NCBI RefSeq assembly: GCF_016446475.1
Contig: NZ_JAEHFP010000009.1
Location: forward strand, 1-64,000
DNA from: Paracoccus binzhouensis
GTDB taxonomy: Bacteria; Pseudomonadota; Alphaproteobacteria; Rhodobacterales; Rhodobacteraceae
Length of the DNA: 64,000 nt
Reading direction: 5' to 3'
Of this stretch, positions 50,750 through 59,721 are shown piece after piece. The notes under the pieces were generated by a model. It made no database searches, was not told the origin of the DNA, and saw only the letters and a program-made list of their open reading frames with translations. How positions within the stretch are numbered: the first letter of the stretch is position 1; the number at the start of each line of letters is the position of its first letter. The translations under genes and the position numbers were made by a program.

Positions 50750-51738
50750 CAGGGCCTCCTTTCGGTGCGATTGGCCATGACATACCGGAACGGATTCGAC
50801 CCGAACATTGCCAGAAACGCACCGGTGCGGTTCATGATCGTTCCGCCAGCTGGGGCGGTACCCGCCTCCGGCTTTGCCGACGCTGGCGTCGTCGGGCGGT
50901 TCGCCCGTTGACCTGCCCAGACCGAGCCGAGGACGATCAGCGCGCCGAATCCCTGCAGCAGGGACAGCGACTGGCCCAGCACCACCCAGCCAAGGATCAC
51001 CGCCGTCACCGGGCTCATCATGCCCAGCATCGAGACCGCGCCTGGCTCGATCCGGGCGACGCCCCGGAACCAGAGCGCATAGGTGGCCGCAGAACCGATG
51101 AGCCCGAGCCAGACCAGTCCGGCCAGGTTCGTCGCCGTGAGTGTCGGCAGCGCAGGTTCCACGATCAGCGCCAGCGGCAACAGGATCACCCCCCCGGCGG
51201 TCAACTGCCAGGCGGTGAAGCTGAGGGCCGAGACGGGCGGTTGCCATTTCCGGCTGAGGACCGTGCCCGCCGCCATGGATGCCGCGCCACCAAGCCCTGC
51301 GGCGATGCCCACGGGGTCCAGTTCGGCGTCCGGCGAGATCAGCAGAAGCGCCACGCCCAGAACGCCAGTTGCAGCTGCGGCAACCGCACCTGCCCGGATC
51401 GGCGTGCCGAGCCACCCACGTGCCATCAGGATCACCATCATGGCCTGCAGCGATCCCAGCGTGGCCGCCACCCCGCCGGGAAGCCTGTAGGCGGCCACGA
51501 ACAAGAGCGCCCAGAACAGCGCGAAGTTGAAACTGCCGAGCAGGAAGACGCGACCGAGCCAGGCACGGGGTGGCAGGCAACGCGTGACAGCAAGCAGCAG
51601 CAGTCCGGCTGGCAAGGCCCTAAGCGCGGCAAGGGTCACGGGATATCCCGCAGGCAGCGCCTCGGTCGTGGCGAGATAGGTGCTTCCCCAGACCGCCGGG
51701 GCGAGCGCTGTTAGAAGGATGTCGGTGGTGCGGGACAT
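50749..51738 (-). CDS. EamA-family transporter (DMT superfamily)
   Basis: A 329-residue inner-membrane exporter with ten predicted helices in two EamA repeats; first repeat begins ILLTALAPAVWGSTYLAT, second begins LDPVGIAAGLGGAASMAAGT. The ATG at 51738 follows AGGAGATACAGCC. The last about 32 residues (GGTIMNRTGAFLAMFGSNPF...) are not family-like and come from the promoter repeat described separately, so the natural end was probably replaced. Substrate unknown, probably a small metabolite or drug. Confidence 0.88.
   Translation of the reverse strand: MSRTTDILLTALAPAVWGSTYLATTEALPAGYPVTLAALRALPAGLLLLAVTRCLPPRAWLGRVFLLGSFNFALFWALLFVAAYRLPGGVAATLGSLQAMMVILMARGWLGTPIRAGAVAAAATGVLGVALLLISPDAELDPVGIAAGLGGAASMAAGTVLSRKWQPPVSALSFTAWQLTAGGVILLPLALIVEPALPTLTATNLAGLVWLGLIGSAATYALWFRGVARIEPGAVSMLGMMSPVTAVILGWVVLGQSLSLLQGFGALIVLGSVWAGQRANRPTTPASAKPEAGTAPAGGTIMNRTGAFLAMFGSNPFRYVMANRTERRP
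50761..50844. repeat. 84-bp promoter-type repeat, copy A
   Basis: Ends 12 bases before the DUF4386 start codon. Aligns without gaps to 57071-57154 with 57 of 84 identical bases; the outer ends are almost identical (reverse strand GGAACGAT.ATGAACC.CACCGG and the TCGCACCGAAAGGAG side). The last 30 or so codons of the EamA gene are made of this element. Confidence 0.75.
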
Positions 51739-51760
51739 GGCTGTATCTCCTGGCGGGGGC

Positions 51761-51910
51761 TTACCAAAGCGGATGGAAGGGCAAACGCGGGCGGTCCGGC
51801 CAGGGATCAAGGCCGATGTCGCGCATCAGATGAGGCGGCAGATCGCGCGGCACGCCGCGCGGAATGCGGTGCCTGTGCCGGGCTGCAGTGCGGAGAAATG
51901 AGAGGGTCAT
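51761..51910 (-). CDS. DUF1127-like small protein
   Basis: A 49-residue Arg/Pro/His-rich protein from ATG 51910 with AGGAAA upstream. The core PRDLPPHLMRDIGLDPW matches the YjiS/DUF1127 consensus (L..hLlrDIGL). DUF1127 proteins of alphaproteobacteria are RNA-linked regulators of C1, phosphate and stress metabolism. It sits between the EamA and DsbA-like genes on their strand. Confidence 0.75.
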   Translation of the reverse strand: MTLSFLRTAARHRHRIPRGVPRDLPPHLMRDIGLDPWPDRPRLPFHPLW

Positions 51911-51921
51911 GGCATTTCCTT

Positions 51922-52560
51922 TCAGGCGACGAGGCGGAGGGCGGCGCGCAGTTGCGCGGCCAAATCCTCGCGCGGTCCGTTGACGAGCCGGGCGCCGGTC
52001 TCGCGGACGATGAGGGTTGGAATGGACCGGACCTGTAGGGCACGGGCGTGTTGCCGGTCGGTCTCGACGGCTCGAAGGGTTTCCGGGTCCTCGAAAACAT
52101 CGACGAAGGCCGCAGCTTCGAAGCCCAGCTCCCGGGCGGCGTGCAGCACCGTTGCTGGGTCAGCGACGTTCCGCGCCTCCGTCAGATGCGCGCGCTGCAG
52201 GCGGTCGAACATGTCCCAGTGGGCGGCCTGTCCGCCAAGCTGCTCCGCTGTCTTGCATCCCAGTGCGGCCGTCAGCCCGTGGGGATAGTCGAAGGGCGCG
52301 GCCCGCATGGCGTCGATATCGACGAGGTCCGGTCGGTCGCTCACCTGGCGGCAGACCGCCCAGTGCCCGAGGATGGTCTCGCGGGCGTCCTCGGGCGTGC
52401 CCCAGCGGGTGGCCATCTCGGCACGGCTGGCCTGCAGGACGAAGGTGCGGTGCCGGATGTCGAGGTCGAACTCAGCGGCAAGCGTCCGCATCCGCGACGA
52501 GATGTTGAAGCACCAGCAGCAGACGACGTCGTGGAAGAAGTCGATGGTGAGGGAGGGCAT
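51922..52560 (-). CDS. DsbA-family oxidoreductase (FrnE-like)
   Basis: A 212-residue thioredoxin-fold protein. The active site is CCWC in DVVCCWCFNISSRM near the N-terminus, the cis-Pro region VRSIPTLIVRETG near the C-terminus. No signal peptide, so cytoplasmic like FrnE/2-hydroxychromene isomerase relatives. It overlaps wrbA by one base. Confidence 0.88.
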   Translation of the reverse strand: MPSLTIDFFHDVVCCWCFNISSRMRTLAAEFDLDIRHRTFVLQASRAEMATRWGTPEDARETILGHWAVCRQVSDRPDLVDIDAMRAAPFDYPHGLTAALGCKTAEQLGGQAAHWDMFDRLQRAHLTEARNVADPATVLHAARELGFEAAAFVDVFEDPETLRAVETDRQHARALQVRSIPTLIVRETGARLVNGPREDLAAQLRAALRLVA

Positions 52561-53183
52561 TACGCGGCCTCCTCTGACAGGTTGCCCCCAGCCAGCCGCG
52601 CGGCGATCCGGGCCACATGCGCGCCCTGAAAACGCGCGCCGGCGAGGTCGGTCTCTGTCGGTGCGCGCGAGCCGTCTGCGCCTGCAATCGTGCCCGCCCC
52701 ATAGGGCGCACCGCCGACGATCCCTTCGGCCGTCGTCTGACCGGCGAAGGTGTAGGGCATTCCGGCTATAAGCATCCCGAAATGCTGGAGCGGGATCTGA
52801 GTGGACAGCAGCGTCGCCTCGTGCCCGCCATGCTGCGAGCCGGTGGAGGCGAAGACGGCGGCGACCTTGCCGACCAGAGCATTCCGTGCCCAGAGGCCAC
52901 CAGCCTGGTCGAGGAAGGATTTCATCTGCCCGGCCATCATGCCGAAGAGCGTCGGCGTGCCGAAGATGATGGCGTCATAGGCCTCCAGATCGGCCGGCGC
53001 AGCCACGGGCGTGTCATCTGGGGCGAAGCCGACCTTTTGCCGGATTTCCTCGGGAACAGTTTCAGGCACGCGACGCATGTCGACATGGGTACCGGGCACG
53101 CTGCGTGCGCCTTCGACTTCGGCCTGCGCAAGGGCGCGGACATGGCCATAGCTGGAATAGTAAAGAACAAGAACGCGGGTCAT
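52560..53183 (-). CDS. wrbA: WrbA-type NAD(P)H:quinone oxidoreductase
   Basis: A 207-residue flavodoxin-like protein: YYSSYGHVRALAQA (FMN phosphate loop), GTPTLFGMMAGQMKSFLDQ and STGSQHGGHEATLLS are the WrbA signatures. It reduces quinones in two-electron steps and protects from redox cycling. First gene of a run wrbA-dsbA-DUF1127-eamA-DUF4386. Confidence 0.92.
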   Translation of the reverse strand: MTRVLVLYYSSYGHVRALAQAEVEGARSVPGTHVDMRRVPETVPEEIRQKVGFAPDDTPVAAPADLEAYDAIIFGTPTLFGMMAGQMKSFLDQAGGLWARNALVGKVAAVFASTGSQHGGHEATLLSTQIPLQHFGMLIAGMPYTFAGQTTAEGIVGGAPYGAGTIAGADGSRAPTETDLAGARFQGAHVARIAARLAGGNLSEEAA

Positions 53184-53188
53184 GGGAT

Positions 53189-53222
53189 CCTCTCAGTGCA
53201 TTGGGTTTCGATGCCTGAGAGG
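53189..53222. promoter_or_regulatory. Inverted repeat upstream of wrbA
   Basis: CCTCTCAG (53189-53196) and CTGAGAGG (53215-53222), perfect 8-bp arms with an 18-base spacer. It lies 6-39 bases upstream of the wrbA start and could be the operator of the LysR regulator encoded next to it. Confidence 0.45.
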
Positions 53223-53290
53223 ATGGGGGATCGGTCGGGCCGCAATAACCCGCTGACTGTCACTTCATTCTTTACGCCAGTTGAAGAATG

Positions 53291-54178
53291 TCAGGACCGG
53301 AGCGTCGCGCGCAGGTGGTCGAGGAAGGCCGTGACCTTCGCGTCCATCCCCAGCCGCGAGGCCGTCACGGCGAAGATCTCCGGCGCGGGAAGCTCCCAGT
53401 TGGGCAGGACGCGCACCAGCGCGCCCCGCGCCTCGGCCTCGTTTGAGACGAAGTCCGGCAAGGTGCCGATGCCCTGGCCCGCGATCAGGAGATCGCGCAG
53501 GACGAGGCTGTTGCCGACACGAACCGGCGGATCGACGTCGATCGTGACCGTGCCGGAAGGGCCTGTCAGCGCCCATGTGGTCAGGTGGTCCGCAAGCAGG
53601 AAGCCGATCACCCGGTGCCGGGCGATGTCCTGCGGGACAACCGGCACGCCCGCCCGTTCCAGATAGGCGGGTGCCGCGAAGATCCGCTGCCGCATCGTCC
53701 CGACCCTGCGCGCCACCAGCGCCGAGTCCGGCATGGCAGGCCGGATGCGGATCGAGACATCGAACCCGCCCTCGACCATGTCCACCACCCGGTCGTCCAT
53801 GGACAGCGTCAGACGCAGATCGGGATAGGCGTCGAGAAACCCGGGCAGGATCGGCGCGATCACGGTCTGCCCGAACGAGCTGGAGGCGTTGACCTTGAGG
53901 TGCCCCCGCACCGCCCCGGCACCATCGCGGATGCGCGTCTCGACCCCGGCAACGGCATCCAGAATGCCTGTCGCCTCGTCGTAGTAGAGCCGCCCGGCAT
54001 CAGTGAGCGACATGGAGCGGGTCGTTCGGGTGAGCAGCGTCGTGCCAAGACTCTCTTCGAGCAGCTTGATCTCGCGGCTCAGAAGCGCAGGCGACACGCC
54101 AAGATCCTCCGCCGCACGCGCGAAGCTGCCGCGCTCGACAATGCGGCGGAAGGCGTGCATGACGGAAAGCTTGTCCAT
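53291..54178 (-). CDS. LysR-family regulator
   Basis: A 295-residue LysR protein from ATG 54178 (MDKLSVMHAFRRIVERGS). N-terminal HTH FARAAEDLGVSPALLSREIK and a substrate-binding domain with GHLKVNASSSFGQTVIAP and RVGTMRQRIFAAPAYL. It is of the CrgA/DmlR-like group that commonly controls a neighbouring oxidoreductase; wrbA is the likely target. Confidence 0.9.
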   Translation of the reverse strand: MDKLSVMHAFRRIVERGSFARAAEDLGVSPALLSREIKLLEESLGTTLLTRTTRSMSLTDAGRLYYDEATGILDAVAGVETRIRDGAGAVRGHLKVNASSSFGQTVIAPILPGFLDAYPDLRLTLSMDDRVVDMVEGGFDVSIRIRPAMPDSALVARRVGTMRQRIFAAPAYLERAGVPVVPQDIARHRVIGFLLADHLTTWALTGPSGTVTIDVDPPVRVGNSLVLRDLLIAGQGIGTLPDFVSNEAEARGALVRVLPNWELPAPEIFAVTASRLGMDAKVTAFLDHLRATLRS

Positions 54179-54299
54179 TCTTCTCGGTCGTTCCTCGCGT
54201 GAGCGCCCCTTGCGGGTCGCATGTACCTCGACCCTATCACGGGCACGGCAAGGCGCGAACGGATTGCGTTCGCGCCCGCCGATGGACCGTGACCGCCGC

Positions 54300-55244
54300 C
54301 TAAGCCGCCTGCCGAACCGCAAGCCAGTCCAGGATCGCCCGAGTGGTCTCGTTGGGCTTCTCCTGCTGGATCCAGTGGCCGCTGTCGAGGCTGAGCACCT
54401 CCACATTCGGGACGAAATCCGCGATGGTTTCGGACGGCGGAATCATGTCTCGCGTTCCGTAGATCATGAGTGCCGGCTGCCGGACGATGGGGTCCACTTC
54501 CGCCAGAATGTGCCAGTTGCGATCCATGTTCCTGTACCAATTGATGCTTGCCGTGAACCCGGTTGCCTCGAAGGCCGCGATGAACACGGCAAGATCCGCG
54601 TCGCTCATCACGGGATCACCTGCGGGGGCTGCGGCCGTGGCGAGGTTGATCATCATCATGCCCGGCTCGGGCGGCGCAGGCGGCAGGTTCTTGCGGAACA
54701 GGTTGCGTAGGAAGCAATCGGTGTGGGCATCCAGCACAGCGTCCGCGACACCGGGCTGACGGTTGAAGTGGACGAAATAATTGTCGGGCCCAAATACGCT
54801 TTCCATGAACTCGATCCATGGGACTGGGGTGCGAGGCTGGTAGGGCAGCGCCAAGTTGATGATCCGGGTCACACGAGCCGGATTCAGGAGTGCCATGCTC
54901 CAGACGACGTTTGCGCCCCAGTCATGACCAACGAAGGTGGCCGCTTCGTACCCGAAGTGGTCGAGAAGCGCTGCGAGATCGTCCGTCAGATGAGCGATGT
55001 CGTAGTCTTCCACCTTGGTCGGGCGTGACGAGTTCCCGTAGCCCCTTTGGTTTGGAACGATGACGTGGTAACCCGCCGCCGCCAGCGCCGGTATCTGGTG
55101 GCGCCACGAATAGGCATGCTCGGGCCATCCGTGGCACAGCACGATCGGGTTTCCTCGATTCTCTCGACCGGCCTCGAAGACCTCGAGGTGGGAATTGCCC
55201 AGCGAAACGAGCGTGGGCGCGGGGAAATCAGCGTTTCGGTTCAT
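54300..55244 (-). CDS. Epoxide-hydrolase-like alpha/beta hydrolase
   Basis: A 314-residue alpha/beta hydrolase. The oxyanion motif HGWPE (VLCHGWPEHAYSWRHQ), nucleophile Asp in FVGHDWGANVVWS and base His in LSLDSGHWIQQEKP give the epoxide hydrolase/dehalogenase set. Substrate unknown. It is divergent from a WYL regulator which may control it. Confidence 0.9.
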   Translation of the reverse strand: MNRNADFPAPTLVSLGNSHLEVFEAGRENRGNPIVLCHGWPEHAYSWRHQIPALAAAGYHVIVPNQRGYGNSSRPTKVEDYDIAHLTDDLAALLDHFGYEAATFVGHDWGANVVWSMALLNPARVTRIINLALPYQPRTPVPWIEFMESVFGPDNYFVHFNRQPGVADAVLDAHTDCFLRNLFRKNLPPAPPEPGMMMINLATAAAPAGDPVMSDADLAVFIAAFEATGFTASINWYRNMDRNWHILAEVDPIVRQPALMIYGTRDMIPPSETIADFVPNVEVLSLDSGHWIQQEKPNETTRAILDWLAVRQAA

Positions 55245-55332
55245 GGCAGTCTATCCTTTGTTAATTGCCTCGACGCTCGCCTATCTCAAAAAGGTTTCAA
55301 ATCCTGACACCTTTGTATGGTATTAAGCCTCC

Positions 55333-56046
55333 ATGAAGAGCCGTAGCCGACAAGACGCCATCGTGCGGACCCTGCGCCGTAACGGAACAAGCACAATCGA
55401 CGCGCTGGTCCGAGAGGTCAGTGCGTCGCGCAGCACGATCATGCGAGACCTGTCGGCGCTGCGCGACGAGGGCTATGTGATCCACGCCGAACAGGGCCGC
55501 GGCGGCGGATTGTACCTCGATCCGGGCTCGGTGCAGACCACGGCCCGGCTTTCGGTCGCGGAGGTGTTCGCGCTCATCATCGGCGTCTCAAGCATGCGCG
55601 CCGCCCGGACGCTTCCGTTCGCAAGCCTTGCCGATGCCGGGCTTGCCAAGATCGAGAAGGCCTTGCCATCCGACAAGCTCCGAGATCTGCGCCGCCTCCT
55701 CGATTGTCTCTATGTCGGGCCCCTGGCTCCCCAAGTCGACACGTCGAACCTTGGAGATATGGAGGCCGCCCTGTTGCCCGCATTCGAGCAGTCGTTTCTC
55801 GAGCGCTTGTGCCTGAGGTTCCGCTATCGCGACGCCAAAGGGACCGAGACCGAAAGGCAGGTCGAGCCGCAGGCCATGCTGATGCTACCGCCACTGTGGT
55901 ACCTGGTCGCCTGGGATCCGATGCGCGAGGATTTCCGGCATTTCCGCATGGACCGGATCAGCCGGCCCGAAGTGGTCGAAGGCACGGCATTTCGAACGAG
56001 GCGCGTCCAGTTTGATGATGGCGTGCAACCCGTTCGATACGCCTAG
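55333..56046 (+). CDS. DeoR/WYL-type regulator
   Basis: A 237-residue YafY-type regulator: N-terminal HTH (IDALVREVSASRSTIMRDLS) and C-terminal WYL domain (LRFRYRDAKGTETERQVEPQ, PPLWYLVAWDPMREDFRHFR). Divergent from the hydrolase gene with 88 bases between starts, so probably its regulator. Confidence 0.9.
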   Translation: MKSRSRQDAIVRTLRRNGTSTIDALVREVSASRSTIMRDLSALRDEGYVIHAEQGRGGGLYLDPGSVQTTARLSVAEVFALIIGVSSMRAARTLPFASLADAGLAKIEKALPSDKLRDLRRLLDCLYVGPLAPQVDTSNLGDMEAALLPAFEQSFLERLCLRFRYRDAKGTETERQVEPQAMLMLPPLWYLVAWDPMREDFRHFRMDRISRPEVVEGTAFRTRRVQFDDGVQPVRYA

Positions 56047-56078
56047 CGGCGGTCAGTTGGCGGCGAGGGCAGCGGAGG

Positions 56079-57059
56079 TCAAACGACGACGACGTTCCCG
56101 CGCTTGTGTCCCGTTTCCATGTGGCGGTGCGCATCAATCAGATCGGTCAGGGGATAGATCCGGTCGAGCACGGGCGACAAGGTTCCGGCCTCAAGCATTG
56201 CCAGAAGATGTACCAGGTGGGCGCGCAGGATCTCCGGCGACTGCAGGCCCGCAGCGGCGAACAAGGCGCGGCGATGGCCGATCAGGCGGCTTTGCAACAT
56301 CGCGCCCAGAAGCGGCAGCGTCAGCACGGGGCAGACATAGCGCCCGTTATTCGTCAGCCGGGCCTTGGCTGTTCCGAAGGTACTGATGCCGAGCGTGTCG
56401 AAAATCACATCGTAGCGCTCTGGCAGAGTGGTGAAATCCTCTTGGGTGTAGTCGATGATCCGGTCCGCACCCAGTCCCGCGACAAAGGCGGTGTTCCGCG
56501 TGCTGCAGGTTGCAGCAACATGGGATCTGGCCGCCTTGGCGATCTGCACCGCCGCAGTGCCGAGGCTGCCTGATCCGCCAAGGATCAGCACGCGCTGCCC
56601 CGGCCGCACCTGCGCGACCTCATGCAGAAAATGATACGATGTCAGCGGACCGTCGCACATCACGGCGGCGTCCTCATGCGCCAGCGCGCGGGGCTTCTTC
56701 ATCAGCACGCTCGCCTCATCAAGACAGATGTGGCTGGCATTGGCCCCGAACTTCATCCCCGCCTCGCCGAAGACGGCGTCGCCCACGGCAAACCGGCCAA
56801 CCTTGTGTCCGATTGCGATCACCTCACCCGAAAGCCCGGTACCGGACAGGTTCTGGCGCGGTCGGCGCAGGCCGAGGAACGGCCGCGCAAACAGCGGCCG
56901 TCCGGCGCGCATCATGCCATCGGCCCGGGTCACGGCCGAGGCGCGGATGCGGATCAGGATTTCCGTGGGGCCGGGCGTCGGCATCGCCCGGGTCACGGGG
57001 TTCAAGACCTCGGGGGCGCCATAGCGTTCGATGCTCCATGCGGTGAGGGTAGCAGTCAT
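56079..57059 (-). CDS. Zinc-type (quinone oxidoreductase-like) dehydrogenase
   Basis: A 326-residue MDR-family protein of the NAD(P)-dependent alcohol dehydrogenase/ reticulon-4-interacting group. Start ATG 57059 with AAAGGAG upstream. NAD(P)-binding LILGGSGSLGTAAVQIAK; no zinc ligands of the classical kind, so probably a zinc-independent quinone or enal reductase. Divergent from a LysR gene and preceded by the 84-bp promoter repeat. Confidence 0.88.
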   Translation of the reverse strand: MTATLTAWSIERYGAPEVLNPVTRAMPTPGPTEILIRIRASAVTRADGMMRAGRPLFARPFLGLRRPRQNLSGTGLSGEVIAIGHKVGRFAVGDAVFGEAGMKFGANASHICLDEASVLMKKPRALAHEDAAVMCDGPLTSYHFLHEVAQVRPGQRVLILGGSGSLGTAAVQIAKAARSHVAATCSTRNTAFVAGLGADRIIDYTQEDFTTLPERYDVIFDTLGISTFGTAKARLTNNGRYVCPVLTLPLLGAMLQSRLIGHRRALFAAAGLQSPEILRAHLVHLLAMLEAGTLSPVLDRIYPLTDLIDAHRHMETGHKRGNVVVV

Positions 57060-57070
57060 GGGGTTCTCCT

Positions 57071-57154
57071 TTCGGTGTGAGTGCCCCCAATCTATCGGGT
57101 CGAATTTCCACCAGATATTGCCATTTATGGCCCGGTGTGGTTCATAATCGTTCC
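57071..57154. repeat. 84-bp promoter-type repeat, copy B
   Basis: Fills the gap between the divergent oxidoreductase (start 57059) and the LysR gene (start 57157), where a LysR operator is expected. It aligns without gaps to 50761-50844 and has the same 11-base distance to its downstream start codon. Confidence 0.75.
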
Positions 57155-57156
57155 AT

Positions 57157-58038
57157 ATGGTGGATTGGAAATCTCTTCCGGCCTTTCTGGCCGTTGCGCG
57201 GGCGGGATCGCTGCGCGGGGCTGCCGAGCAGTTGGACGGCACCCATGCAACGGTGCGTCGGCAGGTCGAGGGGCTGGAAGCGCAACTGGGTGTCCAACTG
57301 TTCCGGCGCAGTGCAGGGGGGCTGGAGCTGTCGGCGGCGGGCCGCAAGCTGCTTCCTCAGGCGCTAGAGGCGGAAGCGTCCCTGCGTCAGGGGTTCAACG
57401 CCGTTCGTGGGCTCGACAGCGAGGCGGCGGGCCGCATCCGACTGTCGGCCGACCCGATGACGGCACATTTCCTGCTGGCGCCGGTTATGGGCGAGTTCCT
57501 GTCGCTCTATCCCGACATCCACATCGACATGAAACTGTCCTACGCTATCGACTCGATCGAAAGGCTGGAAACCGACATATCGATCCGCCATGTGCGCGAC
57601 CTCACCGGCGACGCCGTGGGGCGCAAGCTGTTTCCGCTGTCGCTGGGCGTCTTCGCCTCGCGTAGCTACATCGACAGGCATCTGCACGATGCCGGGCCGC
57701 GTGGCGAGGGACTGACCTGGCTTGGCTACGGCGAGGTGCCGGAGTTGCAGGCGATGATCGCGGCCTCGCCTTTTCCACATGCGAAGGTGCGCCATGCCAT
57801 CGCCGATCCGGCGATGCACATGCATCTCGCCAGGGCCGGGGCAGGAATGACCTTTCTGGCGGCCTGGGTGCAAAGCGTCTTTCCCGAGTTGCAGCGGGTG
57901 CCGGGAACCGACCTCGACCAGAGCCGCTCGACCTGGGTGCTGATGCACGGCGATCTGCGCCGGGTGCATCGGGTCAGGCTCTTTGTCGATTTCCTCTACG
58001 AAAGCCTGCTCGAGCGACGCGCTGACTTCATCGGCTGA
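57157..58038 (+). CDS. LysR-family regulator
   Basis: A 293-residue LysR protein beginning MVDWKSLPAFLAVARAGS, with HTH LRGAAEQLDGTHATVRRQVE. The substrate domain contains GRIRLSADPMTAHFLLAPV. It is divergent from the oxidoreductase gene and probably binds copy B of the 84-bp repeat. Copy A suggests it also controls DUF4386. Confidence 0.9.
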   Translation: MVDWKSLPAFLAVARAGSLRGAAEQLDGTHATVRRQVEGLEAQLGVQLFRRSAGGLELSAAGRKLLPQALEAEASLRQGFNAVRGLDSEAAGRIRLSADPMTAHFLLAPVMGEFLSLYPDIHIDMKLSYAIDSIERLETDISIRHVRDLTGDAVGRKLFPLSLGVFASRSYIDRHLHDAGPRGEGLTWLGYGEVPELQAMIAASPFPHAKVRHAIADPAMHMHLARAGAGMTFLAAWVQSVFPELQRVPGTDLDQSRSTWVLMHGDLRRVHRVRLFVDFLYESLLERRADFIG

Positions 58039-58298
58039 TTGTCACTTCAGCCTTGATGCGCGTTTGGCCGCGAAGATTACATCTCCGGAATTGCTGCATA
58101 TTGTATCCTGACCGAGCGCCTAACTTGAGCTTCTTCTTTCAACTCTTTCAATAATTTATGGCGGAGAGAGTTCTACGTCAGGCCCATTTCCTCCAGTACT
58201 TGGACTTATCAGGGGGTGCAATTTGCCCTGACCATCTTCGCAAAGCTGCCGTTAAAGATTCATGGTATGAGCGAACGCTAAGGGCCGAGTGTAGGGCT

Positions 58299-58898
58299 TC
58301 AGTCCAGATCGACACCGCCGAGGCGCGGCACATGGACATGCGTTCGTACAAGAAATGCGGCGGCCGCGCCGGCCAAAGCGCCGAACAGATGAGCCTCCCA
58401 AGAGACGCCGGGTTGGCCCGGAAGAACGCCCCAGAGAATTGAGCCATAGAGGACACCGACCACCAGTGCCGCGCCCAGCGTGATCAATGAGCGATCCACG
58501 AAGCCGCGCGCGACGAGGAAGCCAAACCAGCCGAAGACCAACCCTGACGCACCGATATGGATGGCGGAGCTTCCGAACAGCCAGACGAGTCCGCCGCCGA
58601 GGCCGATCACCACTGCGTTCACCGGCAGCAAGGCCCTCGTGGTCGTGGCCACCAGCAGCCCACCCATCACCAGGAGCGGCGGCGTATTGGCCATCAGGTG
58701 CGCGAAACTTCCATGCAGGAGGGGCATGGCGATGACGCCATCCAATCCGCTGACGTGCCGGGGGATCAGGCCGAAGGCCGGGTTCAAGCCGTAACCGATG
58801 ATCCAATTGACGAGGTGAATCGCCCAGAGCAGTGCGACAAAGGCGACAAGCGCTGCGGCGCGCCGGAAGAAGGCGCGCATGTGATCCCGGTTCATCAT
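58299..58898 (-). CDS. Rhomboid-family intramembrane serine protease
   Basis: A 199-residue membrane protein with six helices. Catalytic Ser in [15 protein letters not shown] and His in [13 protein letters not shown] form the rhomboid dyad; the [13 protein letters not shown] motif is the conserved first-helix region. I take ATG 58898 ([11 protein letters not shown]); the frame is open further up without support. It would cut membrane-embedded substrates; target unknown. Confidence 0.88.
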   Translation of the reverse strand: MMNRDHMRAFFRRAAALVAFVALLWAIHLVNWIIGYGLNPAFGLIPRHVSGLDGVIAMPLLHGSFAHLMANTPPLLVMGGLLVATTTRALLPVNAVVIGLGGGLVWLFGSSAIHIGASGLVFGWFGFLVARGFVDRSLITLGAALVVGVLYGSILWGVLPGQPGVSWEAHLFGALAGAAAAFLVRTHVHVPRLGGVDLD

Positions 58899-59028
58899 GT
58901 TGGCGACAGTAGACGTCACCACAGCACCTTCAACGGCTTCCGCACGCTGCACAGGGTGCCACCTCCGGGAAAGGGGGTTTGAGGCGGCCAACTTGGTCAA
59001 GGCCCAAGGCAAGAGAACGGCCTCGATC

Positions 59029-59565
59029 TTACACGGTGTTCCCCGGACGAAAGGGCTGCGGTTCACGCTCGGGGCGCTTCAGGGCTTCGGCGTATTTGCG
59101 GGCATTGTCGTCAATCGTGCCGTGCCAAAGCTTCGAGACGAAGGCCTGGGCGTCTTGGACCGTCATGTCCTTCAGCGAAGAGGACAGCGCCATGAACAAC
59201 TCATCCTCGCTGATCGCGGCGGCACGGTGCATGGCATCCGCGTAAAATGACGGGTCGTTGAGAACCTGCTCGTTCAGCGGCATCCGCGCGAGGTTCTCTT
59301 CCGGGATCGCCATGAAGATCGTGTCCTGCAGCTCGGTCAGATACGCACGCCGCGATGTGGACACCGGCTTTCCCACCGCCTTGGCCTCCAGATATGCCTG
59401 CCTGGTCCTGTCGAGCTTTGCCCTTGCATGGGTCATGATGACAGCGAGCTTTCGGGCGGGTAGCGCGAATCCGGTGCAGCGCTCGATATGGGCGAGGAGA
59501 TCTGCAACCTCTGCCTCAACATCAAGGTTGTCAAACCATAGAACCGTCCCTGATCTAGCCGCCAC
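59029..59565 (-). CDS. Hypothetical plasmid protein
   Basis: A 178-residue soluble, mostly helical protein (KLAVIMTHARAKLDRTRQAY, SEDELFMALSSSLKDMTVQD). No known motif. An AT-rich tract with the palindrome TAATATATTA (59588-59597) upstream is a good promoter candidate. I have seen such proteins in plasmid backbones of this family, function unknown. Confidence 0.65.
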   Translation of the reverse strand: MAARSGTVLWFDNLDVEAEVADLLAHIERCTGFALPARKLAVIMTHARAKLDRTRQAYLEAKAVGKPVSTSRRAYLTELQDTIFMAIPEENLARMPLNEQVLNDPSFYADAMHRAAAISEDELFMALSSSLKDMTVQDAQAFVSKLWHGTIDDNARKYAEALKRPEREPQPFRPGNTV

Positions 59566-59655
59566 GCGCCCGCCCTCGATATTGCGTTAATATATTATTG
59601 TATCGCATTTACACCAGATCGCAAGCGGGGGGCGTCCTTCACGCAAACGGACATG

Positions 59656-59690
59656 GAAAAAGGGGAACCGTGGTCCCACGGCTCCCCTTT
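59656..59690 (-). terminator. Terminator after the tandem DUF736 gene
   Basis: AAAGGGG.ACCGTGG-like arms: 59659-59673 pairs with 59676-59690 with one mismatch, and on the minus strand a T run follows the hairpin. It lies 32 bases after the stop at 59722. Confidence 0.82.
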
Positions 59691-59721
59691 GGATTCAGAT
59701 CGTCTCCCCCTCACGCGCCGA

